Shown: one piece after another, positions 1 to 6,930 of the stretch
Position numbering within the stretch: position 1 is the stretch's first letter
How the letters are laid out: each line of letters starts with the position of its first letter
From: Thermoplasmatota archaeon
Lineage (GTDB): Archaea; Thermoplasmatota; E2; DHVEG-1
DNA length: 13,156 bases
Assembly: GCA_030605515.1 (NCBI GenBank)
Contig: JAUWIE010000113.1
Span: forward strand, 1 to 13,156
Reading direction: 5' to 3'
The notes under the pieces: generated by a model
Seen by the model: only the letters and a program-made list of their open reading frames with translations
What the model was told of the DNA's origin: nothing
Databases searched by the model: none
Translations under genes and position numbers: made by a program

Positions 1-60
1 ATGTTTTAACACATCTATGTGTGCCTTATCTATATATACATCTCCATGCCATACAATCAT
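1..60 (-). CDS. 5' end of an unrecognised minus-strand gene (cut by window edge)
   Basis: Reading the minus strand from ATG at 60-58 gives 20 open codons, MIVWHGDVYIDKAHIDVLKH, running off the left edge without a stop. The start is supported by a good Shine-Dalgarno match, GAGGTGA (complement of 66-72), five bases before the ATG. The fragment is too short to assign to a family, so no function is proposed. It is divergent from the membrane ORF that begins near 123, and the two starts share an almost identical ribosome-binding context in mirror orientation. I am fairly sure that translation starts here and know nothing of the product. Confidence 0.55.
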   Translation of the reverse strand, partial: MIVWHGDVYIDKAHIDVLKH

Positions 61-122
61 TTGTGTCACCTCGTTGTTTTTAGGGTTTTTGGTTAATGCC
101 CCTTATAGCAAAGGGGTGACAC

Positions 123-357
123 ATGTCTTTGGGTTACACACATCGGTGTTGGCTGCCTTATAGCAAATAGTATTGTACTATATGTTACATTTTTATGGGC
201 ATATTTTTTCAATGATTATGTTTTTGTAGCAAAAATTAACTCTATTGGAGCGGTTCATTTTGAGTTTATTTTATTACCTGTTTCTATTATACTTGGTTTT
301 TATGCTGTTATCAGTCTTTTTGATCATGTACCTAGAAAATCTAGAATTTCATCATAA
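123..357 (+). pseudogene. small two-helix membrane protein, apparently frameshifted
   Basis: An ATG at 123-125 has a strong ribosome-binding site just before it (GGGGTGA, 113-119), but its frame stops after 15 codons at TAG 168-170. The next frame over is open from 109 to TAA 355-357 and reads like a real membrane protein. One hydrophobic helix lies around IANSIVLYVTFLWAYFF, followed by a short polar loop, a second helix around FILLPVSIILGFYAVI, and a basic tail (HVPRKSR). That frame contains no ATG, GTG or TTG. A single-base shift between about 126 and 168 would join the good start to the membrane frame and give a protein of roughly 78 residues. This could be a decayed gene, an assembly error, an unusual start codon or programmed frameshifting. 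I do not recognise the family. Confidence 0.4.
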
Positions 358-420
358 ACTTCATTTTTATCAATATTTATATAATCCTTTTTCGTTTGAG
401 ATTTGAGGTTATTTGATCTT

Positions 421-427
421 TGGAGGA
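421..427 (+). promoter_or_regulatory. Shine-Dalgarno site deciding the start of the adenosine-specific kinase
   Basis: TGGAGGA lies nine bases upstream of ATG 436. It favours that ATG over the in-frame TTG at 403, which has no comparable site before it. Confidence 0.6.
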
Positions 428-435
428 TATATATT

Positions 436-939
436 ATGGAGGATATTGATCTAAAATTAATTAAGATAAATAAACCAGAGGATATTAATTTCATTCTAGG
501 GCAAACTCATTTCATTAAAAGTGTTGAGGATATCTATGAGGCGATGGTTAACTCTGTACCAAATGGAATGTTTGGTGTTGCTTTTTGTGAGGCAAGTGAA
601 GCTTGTAAGATACGTTCAGAGGGAAATGATAAACAAATGATTAAACTAGCTGAAAAAAATGCAGAGGCAATCGGAGCGGGACATTCCTTTATTGTCTTTA
701 TGAAGAACTGTTTTCCATTAAATGTGTTAAACGCAATAAAAAATATACCTGAGGTTTGTTTAATTTATTGTGCAACTGCAAATCCAACAAAGGTTATTGT
801 TGCTGAGTCAGATAATGGTGGTGAACTAGGCCGGGCTATACTTGGTGTTATTGATGGATTTATTCCAAAAGGAGTTGAAAACAAAGAGGATATTTCTTGG
901 CGGAAGAAATTCCTTAGAGATATCAAATATAAACTCTAA
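436..939 (+). CDS. adenosine-specific kinase family protein (PF04008)
   Basis: This 167-residue protein matches the small archaeal/bacterial family annotated as adenosine-specific kinase (PF04008, COG1839), which is usually about 160-165 residues. The C-terminal half carries the recognisable family blocks: GAGHSF near 80-85, FPLNVLNAIK near 93-102, IYCATANPTKVIVAE near 110-124 and LGRAILGVIDG near 131-141. The enzymatic label comes from the family name; physiological substrates are poorly established. An upstream in-frame TTG at 403 would add 11 residues. I chose ATG 436 because TGGAGGA (421-427) sits nine bases before it and the family begins here. It converges on pcm, with 13 bases between the two stops. 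Confidence in the family is high and in the exact reaction moderate. Confidence 0.85.
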   Translation: MEDIDLKLIKINKPEDINFILGQTHFIKSVEDIYEAMVNSVPNGMFGVAFCEASEACKIRSEGNDKQMIKLAEKNAEAIGAGHSFIVFMKNCFPLNVLNAIKNIPEVCLIYCATANPTKVIVAESDNGGELGRAILGVIDGFIPKGVENKEDISWRKKFLRDIKYKL

Positions 940-952
940 AATTACAATTTGT

Positions 953-1591
953 TTAGTGTCCATGTTTTCCGACTAGTGGAACAAAAGCGCAGCCGCCTAA
1001 ATCTTTTATTATAATTTTATCGTCTTTTTTTTCAACAAGATTTAAAGTACATATCATTTGTCCTACAGGTATTAACAGTTTACCAGTGTCTTTTAATTGT
1101 TCAAGAAGAGGTGGTGGTATTTTCGGAGCTGCACATGTAACATAAATACGATCATATGGTGCATATTCAGATAACCCTATTGAGCCGTCTCCATTTATTA
1201 CTTTTACATTTTTTATTTTAGTTTTTTCAAGATTTTTTTTTGCGTTCTCTGCAAGTTCTGGAAACCGTTCAATTGTATATACATGACCATTGTCACCAAC
1301 TAGTTTTGAAACAACTGCTGCGTGATAACCTGATCCAGCTCCTATTTCTAATATTTTTTGATCTTTTTTTATATCAAGTGCCTCACACATAATTGCGACC
1401 ATATGTGGTGCTGAGATAGTCTGACCTTTACCTATTTCAAGAGGTGTATCAACATATGCATGTTTTTTAATAATATTAGGTATGAACTCTTCTCGAGGTA
1501 TTTCTAAAAATGCTTGCTCTACTTCTTTGGTTTTGATACGTCCTTCTTTTTTTAGCATATTGACTAGTTTTTCTCTCTCAGTTTGATACAT
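953..1591 (-). CDS. pcm: protein-L-isoaspartate O-methyltransferase
   Basis: A full-length 212-residue cytosolic repair enzyme. It methylates abnormal L-isoaspartyl residues in aged proteins using S-adenosylmethionine. The family active-site block GQTISAPHMVA lies at 56-66, with the conserved Ser at 60. The SAM-binding glycine loop LEIGAGSGY is at 81-89, the ribose-contacting acid region VYTIER at 104-109, a GDGS segment at 134-137, and the late motif VTCAAPKIPPPLL at 151-163. Length and motif order match the family. The start MYQTEREKL aligns with the usual N-terminus; no clear Shine-Dalgarno precedes it. A TATA-like element on this strand (1621-1627) lies about 33 bases upstream, suggesting a leaderless or very short-leader transcript. 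The gene is divergent from carbamate kinase. Confidence 0.96.
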   Translation of the reverse strand: MYQTEREKLVNMLKKEGRIKTKEVEQAFLEIPREEFIPNIIKKHAYVDTPLEIGKGQTISAPHMVAIMCEALDIKKDQKILEIGAGSGYHAAVVSKLVGDNGHVYTIERFPELAENAKKNLEKTKIKNVKVINGDGSIGLSEYAPYDRIYVTCAAPKIPPPLLEQLKDTGKLLIPVGQMICTLNLVEKKDDKIIIKDLGGCAFVPLVGKHGH

Positions 1592-1620
1592 GTTTTACAA
1601 AAGAAACAACAGAAACATTG

Positions 1621-1627
1621 TATATAA
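1621..1627 (-). promoter_or_regulatory. TATA box for pcm
   Basis: TTATATA on the minus strand is centred about 33 bases upstream of the pcm ATG, consistent with an archaeal promoter and a short or absent leader. Confidence 0.45.
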
Positions 1628-1665
1628 TTTTATTACCTTTTTCTTCATATTTTTCTATAGTTATG

Positions 1666-1674
1666 TTTTTTATA
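1666..1674 (+). promoter_or_regulatory. TATA-like box for carbamate kinase
   Basis: TTTTTTATA lies about 32 bases before ATG 1703. No ribosome-binding site lies close to that ATG, so a leaderless or short-leader transcript is inferred. Confidence 0.4.
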
Positions 1675-1702
1675 GGAGCTATTGTTTCACTCCTTTGTTG
1701 TT

Positions 1703-2644
1703 ATGGGTAAAAAAGCAGTAATAGCTCTTGGTGGAAATGCGTTAATTAAAGAAGGACAGAAGGGCACTATCTACGAACAATTTGCAAATACCAGGGAGAT
1801 ATCAAAGTCAATAGTAAAAATCATTAAAGATGGCTGGGATGTAGTTATTACTCATGGTAATGGGCCTCAGGTTGGTGCTATTCTTCTTCAGAATGATATA
1901 GCAAAGGATGTTCTTTCACCAATGCCTCTTGGAATATGTGTCGCTGAAAGCCAGGGTCTTATTGGTTATATGATTCAGCAGTGTTTATTAAATGCTTTTA
2001 ATAAGGCAGATATAAGAAAACCAGTGGTAACGTTAATTACTCAGGTTTTAGTTGATAAAGACGATCCTTCTTTTTCAGATCCTACAAAACCAATAGGTCC
2101 ACATTATAATGAGAAAGACGCTATGAACCTATTAAAAAAGGGGTATCAGCTTATTCGTCAACCTGATGGATGGAGAATAGTTGTACCATCTCCAGATCCA
2201 AAATCTATAGTTGAAGGAGATATTATCAAAAAAATGCTTGATGAAGGAATAATTGTAATAGCTTCAGGTGGTGGAGGTATGCCTGTTGTTGAAAAGGAAA
2301 ACTGGGGTCTTGATGGACTAGAGGCTGTGATTGATAAGGATCTTGCTGCTGAAAGACTAGCTGAGGTAATAGATGCAGAATTACTTCTTATTTTAACAGA
2401 TGTAGATAATGTATATCTTTATTATAATACTCCGAAACAGAAAACATTAAACAAGGTATCGCTAGAAGATATAAAAAAATATTATAAAGATGGAAGTTTT
2501 CCAGTGGGTAGTATGGGTCCAAAGATTTTAGCAGCAATAAGGTTTTTAGAATATGGTGGTAAAAAAGCTATTATTTCTAATGTTGAGAAAGGATGGGAAG
2601 CATTACAAGGAGAAACCGGGACGCATATATTGAAATATAAATAG
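1703..2644 (+). CDS. arcC: carbamate kinase
   Basis: A 313-residue member of the amino-acid kinase fold that interconverts carbamoyl phosphate plus ADP with carbamate plus ATP. Hallmarks run the whole length: VIALGGNAL (6-14), VITHGNGPQVG (48-58), PLGICVAESQGLIGY (75-89), ITQVLVD (112-118), VPSPDP (161-166), IVIASGGGG (184-192), AVIDKDLAAE (208-217), LLILTDVDNVY (228-238) and SMGPKILAA (270-278). This is the family's normal length. An in-frame TTG at 1682 would add seven residues, but ATG 1703 is the start that fits the family. No arginine deiminase or ornithine carbamoyltransferase gene is in the window, so the source of carbamoyl phosphate is unknown here. The DRG GTPase follows after 43 bases. 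Confidence 0.95.
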   Translation: MGKKAVIALGGNALIKEGQKGTIYEQFANTREISKSIVKIIKDGWDVVITHGNGPQVGAILLQNDIAKDVLSPMPLGICVAESQGLIGYMIQQCLLNAFNKADIRKPVVTLITQVLVDKDDPSFSDPTKPIGPHYNEKDAMNLLKKGYQLIRQPDGWRIVVPSPDPKSIVEGDIIKKMLDEGIIVIASGGGGMPVVEKENWGLDGLEAVIDKDLAAERLAEVIDAELLLILTDVDNVYLYYNTPKQKTLNKVSLEDIKKYYKDGSFPVGSMGPKILAAIRFLEYGGKKAIISNVEKGWEALQGETGTHILKYK

Positions 2645-2687
2645 GTGTTTTTATTAAACCCTCTTGTATATCATTTTTTTTAAGATT

Positions 2688-3800
2688 ATGGATACATCAT
2701 CGGTTGATCAACAAATAAAAGATATTGAAGATGAAATCTTTAATACACAGAAAAATAAGGCTACTGAGCACCATATCGGTAAACTTAAAGCAAAGATTGC
2801 TCGTTTAAAAGAAGAAGTTGATAAAAGAAAAAGTTCAGGTGCAAAGGGTAAAGGATTTGCTATTAAAAAATCTGGTGATGCAACAGTTGGTCTTATTGGT
2901 TTTCCAAGTATCGGGAAGAGTACACTTTTAAATCAATTGACAAGTGCTGATAGTAAAGTAGGTGCATATGAATTTACCACGCTTGATGCAATTCCAGGAA
3001 TGATGAAATATAATGGAGCAAATATACAAATTCTTGATTTACCAGGTTTAATTTCAGGTGCATCTGAAGGAAAAGGTCGTGGTCGGGAGGTTTTATCTGC
3101 TATTAGAAATGTTGATCTGATAATATTTATGATTGATGCTCAACATGATGATCATCTAAAACTTATGACAGATGAATTGCATCGAGCAGGTCTTCGTCTC
3201 AATCAGAAAAGACCAGATGTTGTTATAAAAAGAACAGGTGAAGGTGGACTATCTGTAAACTCAACTGTAAAACTCAGCCATCTTGATGAGAAGTTAATTA
3301 AATCAATTTCATCTGAGTATGTTATTAACGCAGATATCTTAATACGAGAGGATATCACAGAGGATCAATTAATTGATGTATTTATTGAAAACAGAATTTA
3401 TGTATCCGCGTTTGTTGTTGTTAATAAGATGGATTTAATATCAAATCATAAATTGAATCAAAAAATAAAAGAAATAGAAAAATTAGGATGGAATGTTATA
3501 TCTATTTCTGCAAGTAATAATATGAATATTGAAAAACTACAAGAGATGATTTTTAAGGAGTTAAAACTAATTTGCATATATATGAAACCAGTTGGAAAAC
3601 AAACAGATTATGACGAACCATTAATCCTTCATAAAGAAAATACAGTTGAGGATGCATGCAGAAAACTACATCGTAATTTTAAACGAAAGTTTCGTTATGC
3701 AAATGTATCTGGTCCTTCTGCTAAACATGATGTTCAAAAAGTTGGATTGGATCATAAGTTACAAGATGGTGATGTTTTAACAATAATTGTATGGAAATAA
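2688..3800 (+). CDS. DRG-family ribosome-associated GTPase with C-terminal TGS domain
   Basis: A 370-residue Obg/DRG-family GTPase. The N-terminus (about 1-60) is charged and helical. The G domain shows G1 GFPSIGKST (71-79), the G2 block FTTLDAIPG (96-104), G3 DLPG (117-120), G4 NKMD (246-249) and G5 SAS (274-276). A basic insert lies between G3 and G4, and a TGS domain fills about 296-369, ending in the typical LQDGDVLTIIV. Archaeal and eukaryotic DRG proteins bind translating ribosomes; that role here comes from the family. An in-frame TTG at 2664 would add eight hydrophobic residues, but ATG 2688 gives the expected MDTSSVDQQI start. The gene lies 43 bases after carbamate kinase on the same strand and may be co-transcribed with it. 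Confidence 0.94.
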   Translation: MDTSSVDQQIKDIEDEIFNTQKNKATEHHIGKLKAKIARLKEEVDKRKSSGAKGKGFAIKKSGDATVGLIGFPSIGKSTLLNQLTSADSKVGAYEFTTLDAIPGMMKYNGANIQILDLPGLISGASEGKGRGREVLSAIRNVDLIIFMIDAQHDDHLKLMTDELHRAGLRLNQKRPDVVIKRTGEGGLSVNSTVKLSHLDEKLIKSISSEYVINADILIREDITEDQLIDVFIENRIYVSAFVVVNKMDLISNHKLNQKIKEIEKLGWNVISISASNNMNIEKLQEMIFKELKLICIYMKPVGKQTDYDEPLILHKENTVEDACRKLHRNFKRKFRYANVSGPSAKHDVQKVGLDHKLQDGDVLTIIVWK

Positions 3801-4089
3801 TATTATGCTATTTTTAAAATTTTAATTGTTCGATTTTTTGTTCCAGATTATTTATATAGTTTTATTTCGAAAAATACCTGGTAGTGATAAAAAATAGTAT
3901 AAAAGCAATATTAACTATTGCAAGCTTAAGATTTTTTAAGCGGTACCATGAAAATAAAAAAAACAACAGATAGTAGACTCGAAATACCAATTATTATAAT
4001 ATTGAGGAATAAGAAAATATTGTCCAACCTTCTCACCAGGAGACGAATCATTAATGGACTACAAAAAACTTTGTATCTTTATATATGTT
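3801..4089. other. AT-rich intergenic region with TATA box, two hairpins and a doubtful small ORF
   Basis: This gap separates the DRG GTPase stop from the convergent transketolase operon. It contains T-runs just after the GTPase (plausible terminator), a TATAAAA at 3898-3904, and two adjacent six-base-stem hairpins: GCAATA/TATTGC (3905-3921) and GCTTAA/TTAAGC (3924-3941). An ATG at 3948 opens a 49-codon frame ending at 4097, rich in Lys, Arg and Ile and overlapping the transketolase end by eight bases. I see no coding signature in it. The unit could instead be a small RNA or only terminators. Confidence 0.35.
3898..3904 (+). promoter_or_regulatory. orphan TATA box followed by two hairpins
   Basis: TATAAAA is followed at once by the inverted repeats GCAATA-TTAAC-TATTGC (3905-3921) and GCTTAA-GATTTT-TTAAGC (3924-3941). 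Archaeal transcription would begin about 25 bases downstream, inside the second hairpin. No convincing gene follows, so it may drive a small RNA or be chance in AT-rich DNA. Confidence 0.3.
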
Positions 4090-5034
4090 TTATTTAACTA
4101 ATTTGATAGAAACATTTACAATATGTTTTTCGTTTAATTTGTATTTTTCAAGTAAATCTTTAGGTTCACCTGATTCTGCAAATTTATCAGGAACTCCCAT
4201 ACGTTTGAATTTTATAGGTATATTATTATCTGCAATAATCTCAGCGACAGCACTACCAAGTCCACCAATTATTGAATGTTCTTCAGCAGTTATTATTGCA
4301 TTTGTTTCTTTTGCACATTTTTTAACAAGATCTACATCAAGTGGTTTTATTGTATGCATATCAATAATTCTTGCTGAAATTCCTGATTTTTTTAGTCTTT
4401 TTCTTGCATCAAGTGCTGGTTCAACCATTGTTCCACATGCAATAATACTTACATCAGATCCATCTTCAACAGTGATTCCTTTACCGATTTTTAAGTCTTT
4501 TAATTCCTTTTCTTTATATATTATTGGTGCATTTGCTCGTCCGACTCGTGCATACATTGGTCCTTTGCTTTCTGCCATGAGTTCAACAATTTTACCTGTT
4601 TGAGTTGCGTCGCTTGGTGCAAGAACTGTCATATTAGGAAGTACTCGCATAAGAGCAAGATCTTCAATCATTTGATGACTAGCTCCATCTTTTCCAACGC
4701 TTATTCCACCATGAGTTGCAAATATCTTTACATTTGCTTCTGAGTATGCGATGTCCATTCGAATTTGATCATATACTCGTCCTGTTGCAAATACAGCAAA
4801 TGTACTCACAAAAGGTATTTTCCCACATGATGCAAGACCCGCAGCAGTTGACATCATATTTGCTTCTGCTATTCCCATCTCAAAGAATCTTTCAGGATAT
4901 TTTTTTGCAAATATAATAGTCTTTGTGGATTTTGAAAGATCAGCGTCAAGTACTACTAAATTTGGATGTTTCTTACCCATTTTAAGAAGTGTTTCGCCAT
5001 ATGCATTCCTTGGATTGACCATTTCTTTGCTCAA
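4090..5034 (-). CDS. transketolase, C-terminal subunit
   Basis: A 314-residue second half of a split transketolase, carrying the pyrimidine-binding and C-terminal domains. With the N-terminal subunit it would transfer two-carbon units in the non-oxidative pentose phosphate pathway. Visible blocks are LDADLSKST (29-37), FEMGIAEANM (51-60, with the catalytic Glu at 57 that activates thiamine diphosphate), GKDGASHQ (114-121) and the C-terminal-domain region near DGSDVSIIACG (191-201). The start is TTG at 5034-5032. It is preferred over ATG 5022 because GGAGG (complement of 5042-5046) sits seven bases before the TTG. The TTG overlaps the upstream TGA as TTGA, implying translational coupling to the N-terminal subunit. 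Confidence 0.93.
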   Translation of the reverse strand: MSKEMVNPRNAYGETLLKMGKKHPNLVVLDADLSKSTKTIIFAKKYPERFFEMGIAEANMMSTAAGLASCGKIPFVSTFAVFATGRVYDQIRMDIAYSEANVKIFATHGGISVGKDGASHQMIEDLALMRVLPNMTVLAPSDATQTGKIVELMAESKGPMYARVGRANAPIIYKEKELKDLKIGKGITVEDGSDVSIIACGTMVEPALDARKRLKKSGISARIIDMHTIKPLDVDLVKKCAKETNAIITAEEHSIIGGLGSAVAEIIADNNIPIKFKRMGVPDKFAESGEPKDLLEKYKLNEKHIVNVSIKLVK

Positions 5035-5888
5035 TTATTAGCCTCCAGTTTCTCCTGTAAAAAATTAAGTTCTTTCATAGCTATATTGTATTCCATTTCA
5101 TTTGGTGGAACACCATGGAAATCAACGTTATTTTCCATGAAAGAAACACCTTTTCCTTTCACTGTATTTAATACAATTACTGTCGGCTGATTTTTATGAT
5201 TATTGGCTTCATCTAAGGCGTCAAGTATTTGTTTCATATCGTGACCATCGATCTCAATTACATACCATCCAAATGAACCCCATCGTTTTCTAACTGATTC
5301 AAGACGTAGTACATCTTCAGTGTTGCCATCAATTTGTAAATAGTTCCTATCAATAAAAGCAGTTAAATGTTTAAGTTTATAGTGAGATGCAACTGCGGCT
5401 GCTTCCCATACTTGTCCTTCATCTGTTTCACCATCTCCTAGCATGACATAAACATTGTAATCTTTTTTATCCAGCCATCCCGCTAATGCGACACCATTTG
5501 CAAATGAAAGTCCATGGCCAAGTGAACCGGTAGATGCTTCTATACCTGGTACATAGGTGCAAACAGGATGACCCTGCAGCATACAATTAATTTCTCTTAG
5601 TCTTTTTAGCTCTTTGACTGGAAAATATCCACTCTCAGCAAGAACTCCATAAAGTGCTGGAACAGCATGACCTTTACTTAATATAAAACGATCCCTATTT
5701 GGATCACATGGTTTTTTAGGGTTATGATTCATATGATGAAAATATAATGCTACAAGTGCATCAACTGCTGAAAGAGATCCTCCGGGATGACCTGATTTAG
5801 CTCGATATAGCATTTCAATTACATGTTTTCTAATTTTTACAGCCATTAGATCTAGTTCATGAACAGTTTTATCATCGTAATGTTTCAT
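5031..5888 (-). CDS. transketolase, N-terminal (thiamine diphosphate-binding) subunit
   Basis: A 285-residue first half of a split transketolase that binds the diphosphate and Mg of thiamine diphosphate. It shows SGHPGGS (32-38), ILSKGHA (69-75), TGSLGHGLSFANG (120-132) and the ThDP motif starting GDGETDEGQ (151-159) with the metal-ligand Asn near 182. Split transketolases are usual in archaea and some bacteria. ATG 5888 is preceded by a purine-rich GAGGGGGGG stretch (5891-5899 on the complement) acting as ribosome-binding site. The gene overlaps its partner by four bases. A dehydrogenase E1 or DXS identity is unlikely given the adjacent dedicated C half and the motif set. Confidence 0.94.
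   Translation of the reverse strand: MKHYDDKTVHELDLMAVKIRKHVIEMLYRAKSGHPGGSLSAVDALVALYFHHMNHNPKKPCDPNRDRFILSKGHAVPALYGVLAESGYFPVKELKRLREINCMLQGHPVCTYVPGIEASTGSLGHGLSFANGVALAGWLDKKDYNVYVMLGDGETDEGQVWEAAAVASHYKLKHLTAFIDRNYLQIDGNTEDVLRLESVRKRWGSFGWYVIEIDGHDMKQILDALDEANNHKNQPTVIVLNTVKGKGVSFMENNVDFHGVPPNEMEYNIAMKELNFLQEKLEANN
5042..5046 (-). promoter_or_regulatory. Shine-Dalgarno site inside the transketolase N gene, deciding the TTG start
   Basis: GGAGG on the minus strand lies within the last codons of the N-terminal subunit, seven bases before TTG 5034. For ATG 5022 the spacing would be about 19 bases, so the TTG start is favoured. Confidence 0.6.
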
Positions 5889-5928
5889 TGCCCCCCCTCA
5901 GTAAAAAGAATAGGGTCTAATTTCCACA

Positions 5929-5975
5929 GAATACTTTTTACTGGTAAATACTTTTTGTAATTATTAGTAAATACT
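5929..5975 (-). promoter_or_regulatory. repeat-rich upstream region of the transketolase operon
   Basis: The 86-base gap between the nitrilase stop and the transketolase start holds two exact GTAAATACT copies (5944-5952 and 5967-5975) 23 bases apart. ATACTTTTT also occurs at 5931-5939 and 5948-5956. These lie where the operon promoter must be and could be regulator half-sites; AT-rich chance repetition is the alternative. Confidence 0.3.
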
Positions 5976-6796
5976 CATTTTTTTGTATGGAACCGTGCGA
6001 AATCATATAGATCATGATATATTTCAGGCCGGATATCTCGGATAACAGGGCGATTAGCACGTGCGATCTTAATCTGTTTAATATCTATATCACAAGTTAC
6101 GACACTCTCTTTATAATATGGTGCTTTTACTAATAAATTACCAAGTGGATCATATATCTGTGATCCCCCCCAGAATACAAGGTCTTCTTGGGTTCCTACG
6201 AGATTTACATAAATCATAAATACAGCATTCTCAACGGCTCTTGCTGGGATTAATGTTTCAAAATATTTCCTATTTGGTGAAGGTGTTGCTGATAGACATA
6301 TTATTATATCTGCTCCTTGAAGTGTATATGCTCTGCAGAGTTCTGGGAAAAATAGGTCATAGCATATTATTATCCCTATTTTGCCAAGTTTTGTTTTGAA
6401 AACTTTTAATTCTTCACCTTCATTAAAAAATATTTTTTCTTCAAATGGTCCAAATGTTGGTAAAAACCATTTATTGTAGATATCTGTTTTTCCACTTGGG
6501 TGAATTAATGCAGCTGAGTTATGATTTAGTCCTTCTATGTTTGGATCAACTAGTGGTAGTCCAAAGACGATATAGCAATTGTTTTTCTTTGCTATTTTTT
6601 GCATATATTTAATTGATGGGCCATCTATTGATTCAGCTAGGTTTCTTATCTCATCTTTACAACCGTAACCTGTAAGGGTTGTTTCTCCAAATATATATAG
6701 ATCTGCTTTTGTTTTTTCAATCTGTTTTTCCATTGTTTGCAGGTTTGCTTTTTTATCTGCTATTTCTGGTCTCATTGCTATCAAGGCTACTTTCAT
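5975..6796 (-). CDS. nitrilase-superfamily carbon-nitrogen hydrolase
   Basis: A 273-residue cytosolic amidohydrolase of the nitrilase superfamily. The Glu-Lys-Cys triad is visible: Glu38 in FGETTLTGY, Lys109 in DIYNKWFLPTFGPFEE, and Cys145 in GIIICYDLFFPE. The downstream family segments PARAVENAVF (184-193) and GGSQIYDPLGN (210-220) are also present. Substrate cannot be read from sequence; members cut omega-amides, carbamoyl compounds or nitriles. ATG 6796 gives the normal N-terminus MKVALIAMRP. A TATA-like AT-rich stretch near 6830 lies 30-40 bases upstream and no good Shine-Dalgarno is present. It is on the same strand as the transketolase genes, but the 86-base repeat-containing gap suggests separate promoters. 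Confidence 0.92.
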   Translation of the reverse strand: MKVALIAMRPEIADKKANLQTMEKQIEKTKADLYIFGETTLTGYGCKDEIRNLAESIDGPSIKYMQKIAKKNNCYIVFGLPLVDPNIEGLNHNSAALIHPSGKTDIYNKWFLPTFGPFEEKIFFNEGEELKVFKTKLGKIGIIICYDLFFPELCRAYTLQGADIIICLSATPSPNRKYFETLIPARAVENAVFMIYVNLVGTQEDLVFWGGSQIYDPLGNLLVKAPYYKESVVTCDIDIKQIKIARANRPVIRDIRPEIYHDLYDFARFHTKK

Positions 6797-6867
6797 TGTT
6801 AAACCCGTTAATTGGTATGTTTAATTTGTTATTATAATGTTTGATAAAATAAGTTTATGGGAAAGTT

Positions 6868-6930
6868 AAGAGGCACCCCTTTTATACAAAAAAGGATGGA
6901 GAGATGGAATGCGTATTTGAGGTACCTCTT
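6868..6930 (-). other. long-range stem with inner hairpin, fully paired only as minus-strand RNA
   Basis: AAGAGGCACC (6868-6877) pairs with GGTACCTCTT (6921-6930). Inside it CCTTTT pairs with AAAAGG (around 6878-6895). In RNA from the minus strand all ten outer pairs form, one as U-G; from the plus strand that position is a C-A mismatch. The stem follows directly after the stop of the minus ORF, where a terminator or 3'-end structure would be expected. Confidence 0.35.

Noticed and set aside
3884..3892. Possible C/D-box RNA C box (AGTGATAA)
   Set aside because: Imperfect C box and no D box at a suitable distance.
3948..4097. 49-codon plus-strand ORF after the twin hairpins
   Set aside because: Low-complexity Lys/Arg/Ile composition, no ribosome-binding site, and overlap with the transketolase end; kept only as part of the intergenic description.
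4085..4603. 172-codon plus-strand ORF with a hydrophobic, Ser-rich translation
   Set aside because: It is the antisense shadow of the transketolase C subunit, which has clear family motifs throughout.
4716..5190. Two plus-strand ORFs opposite the transketolase junction
   Set aside because: Antisense shadows of well-supported coding sequence; no starts or motifs of their own.
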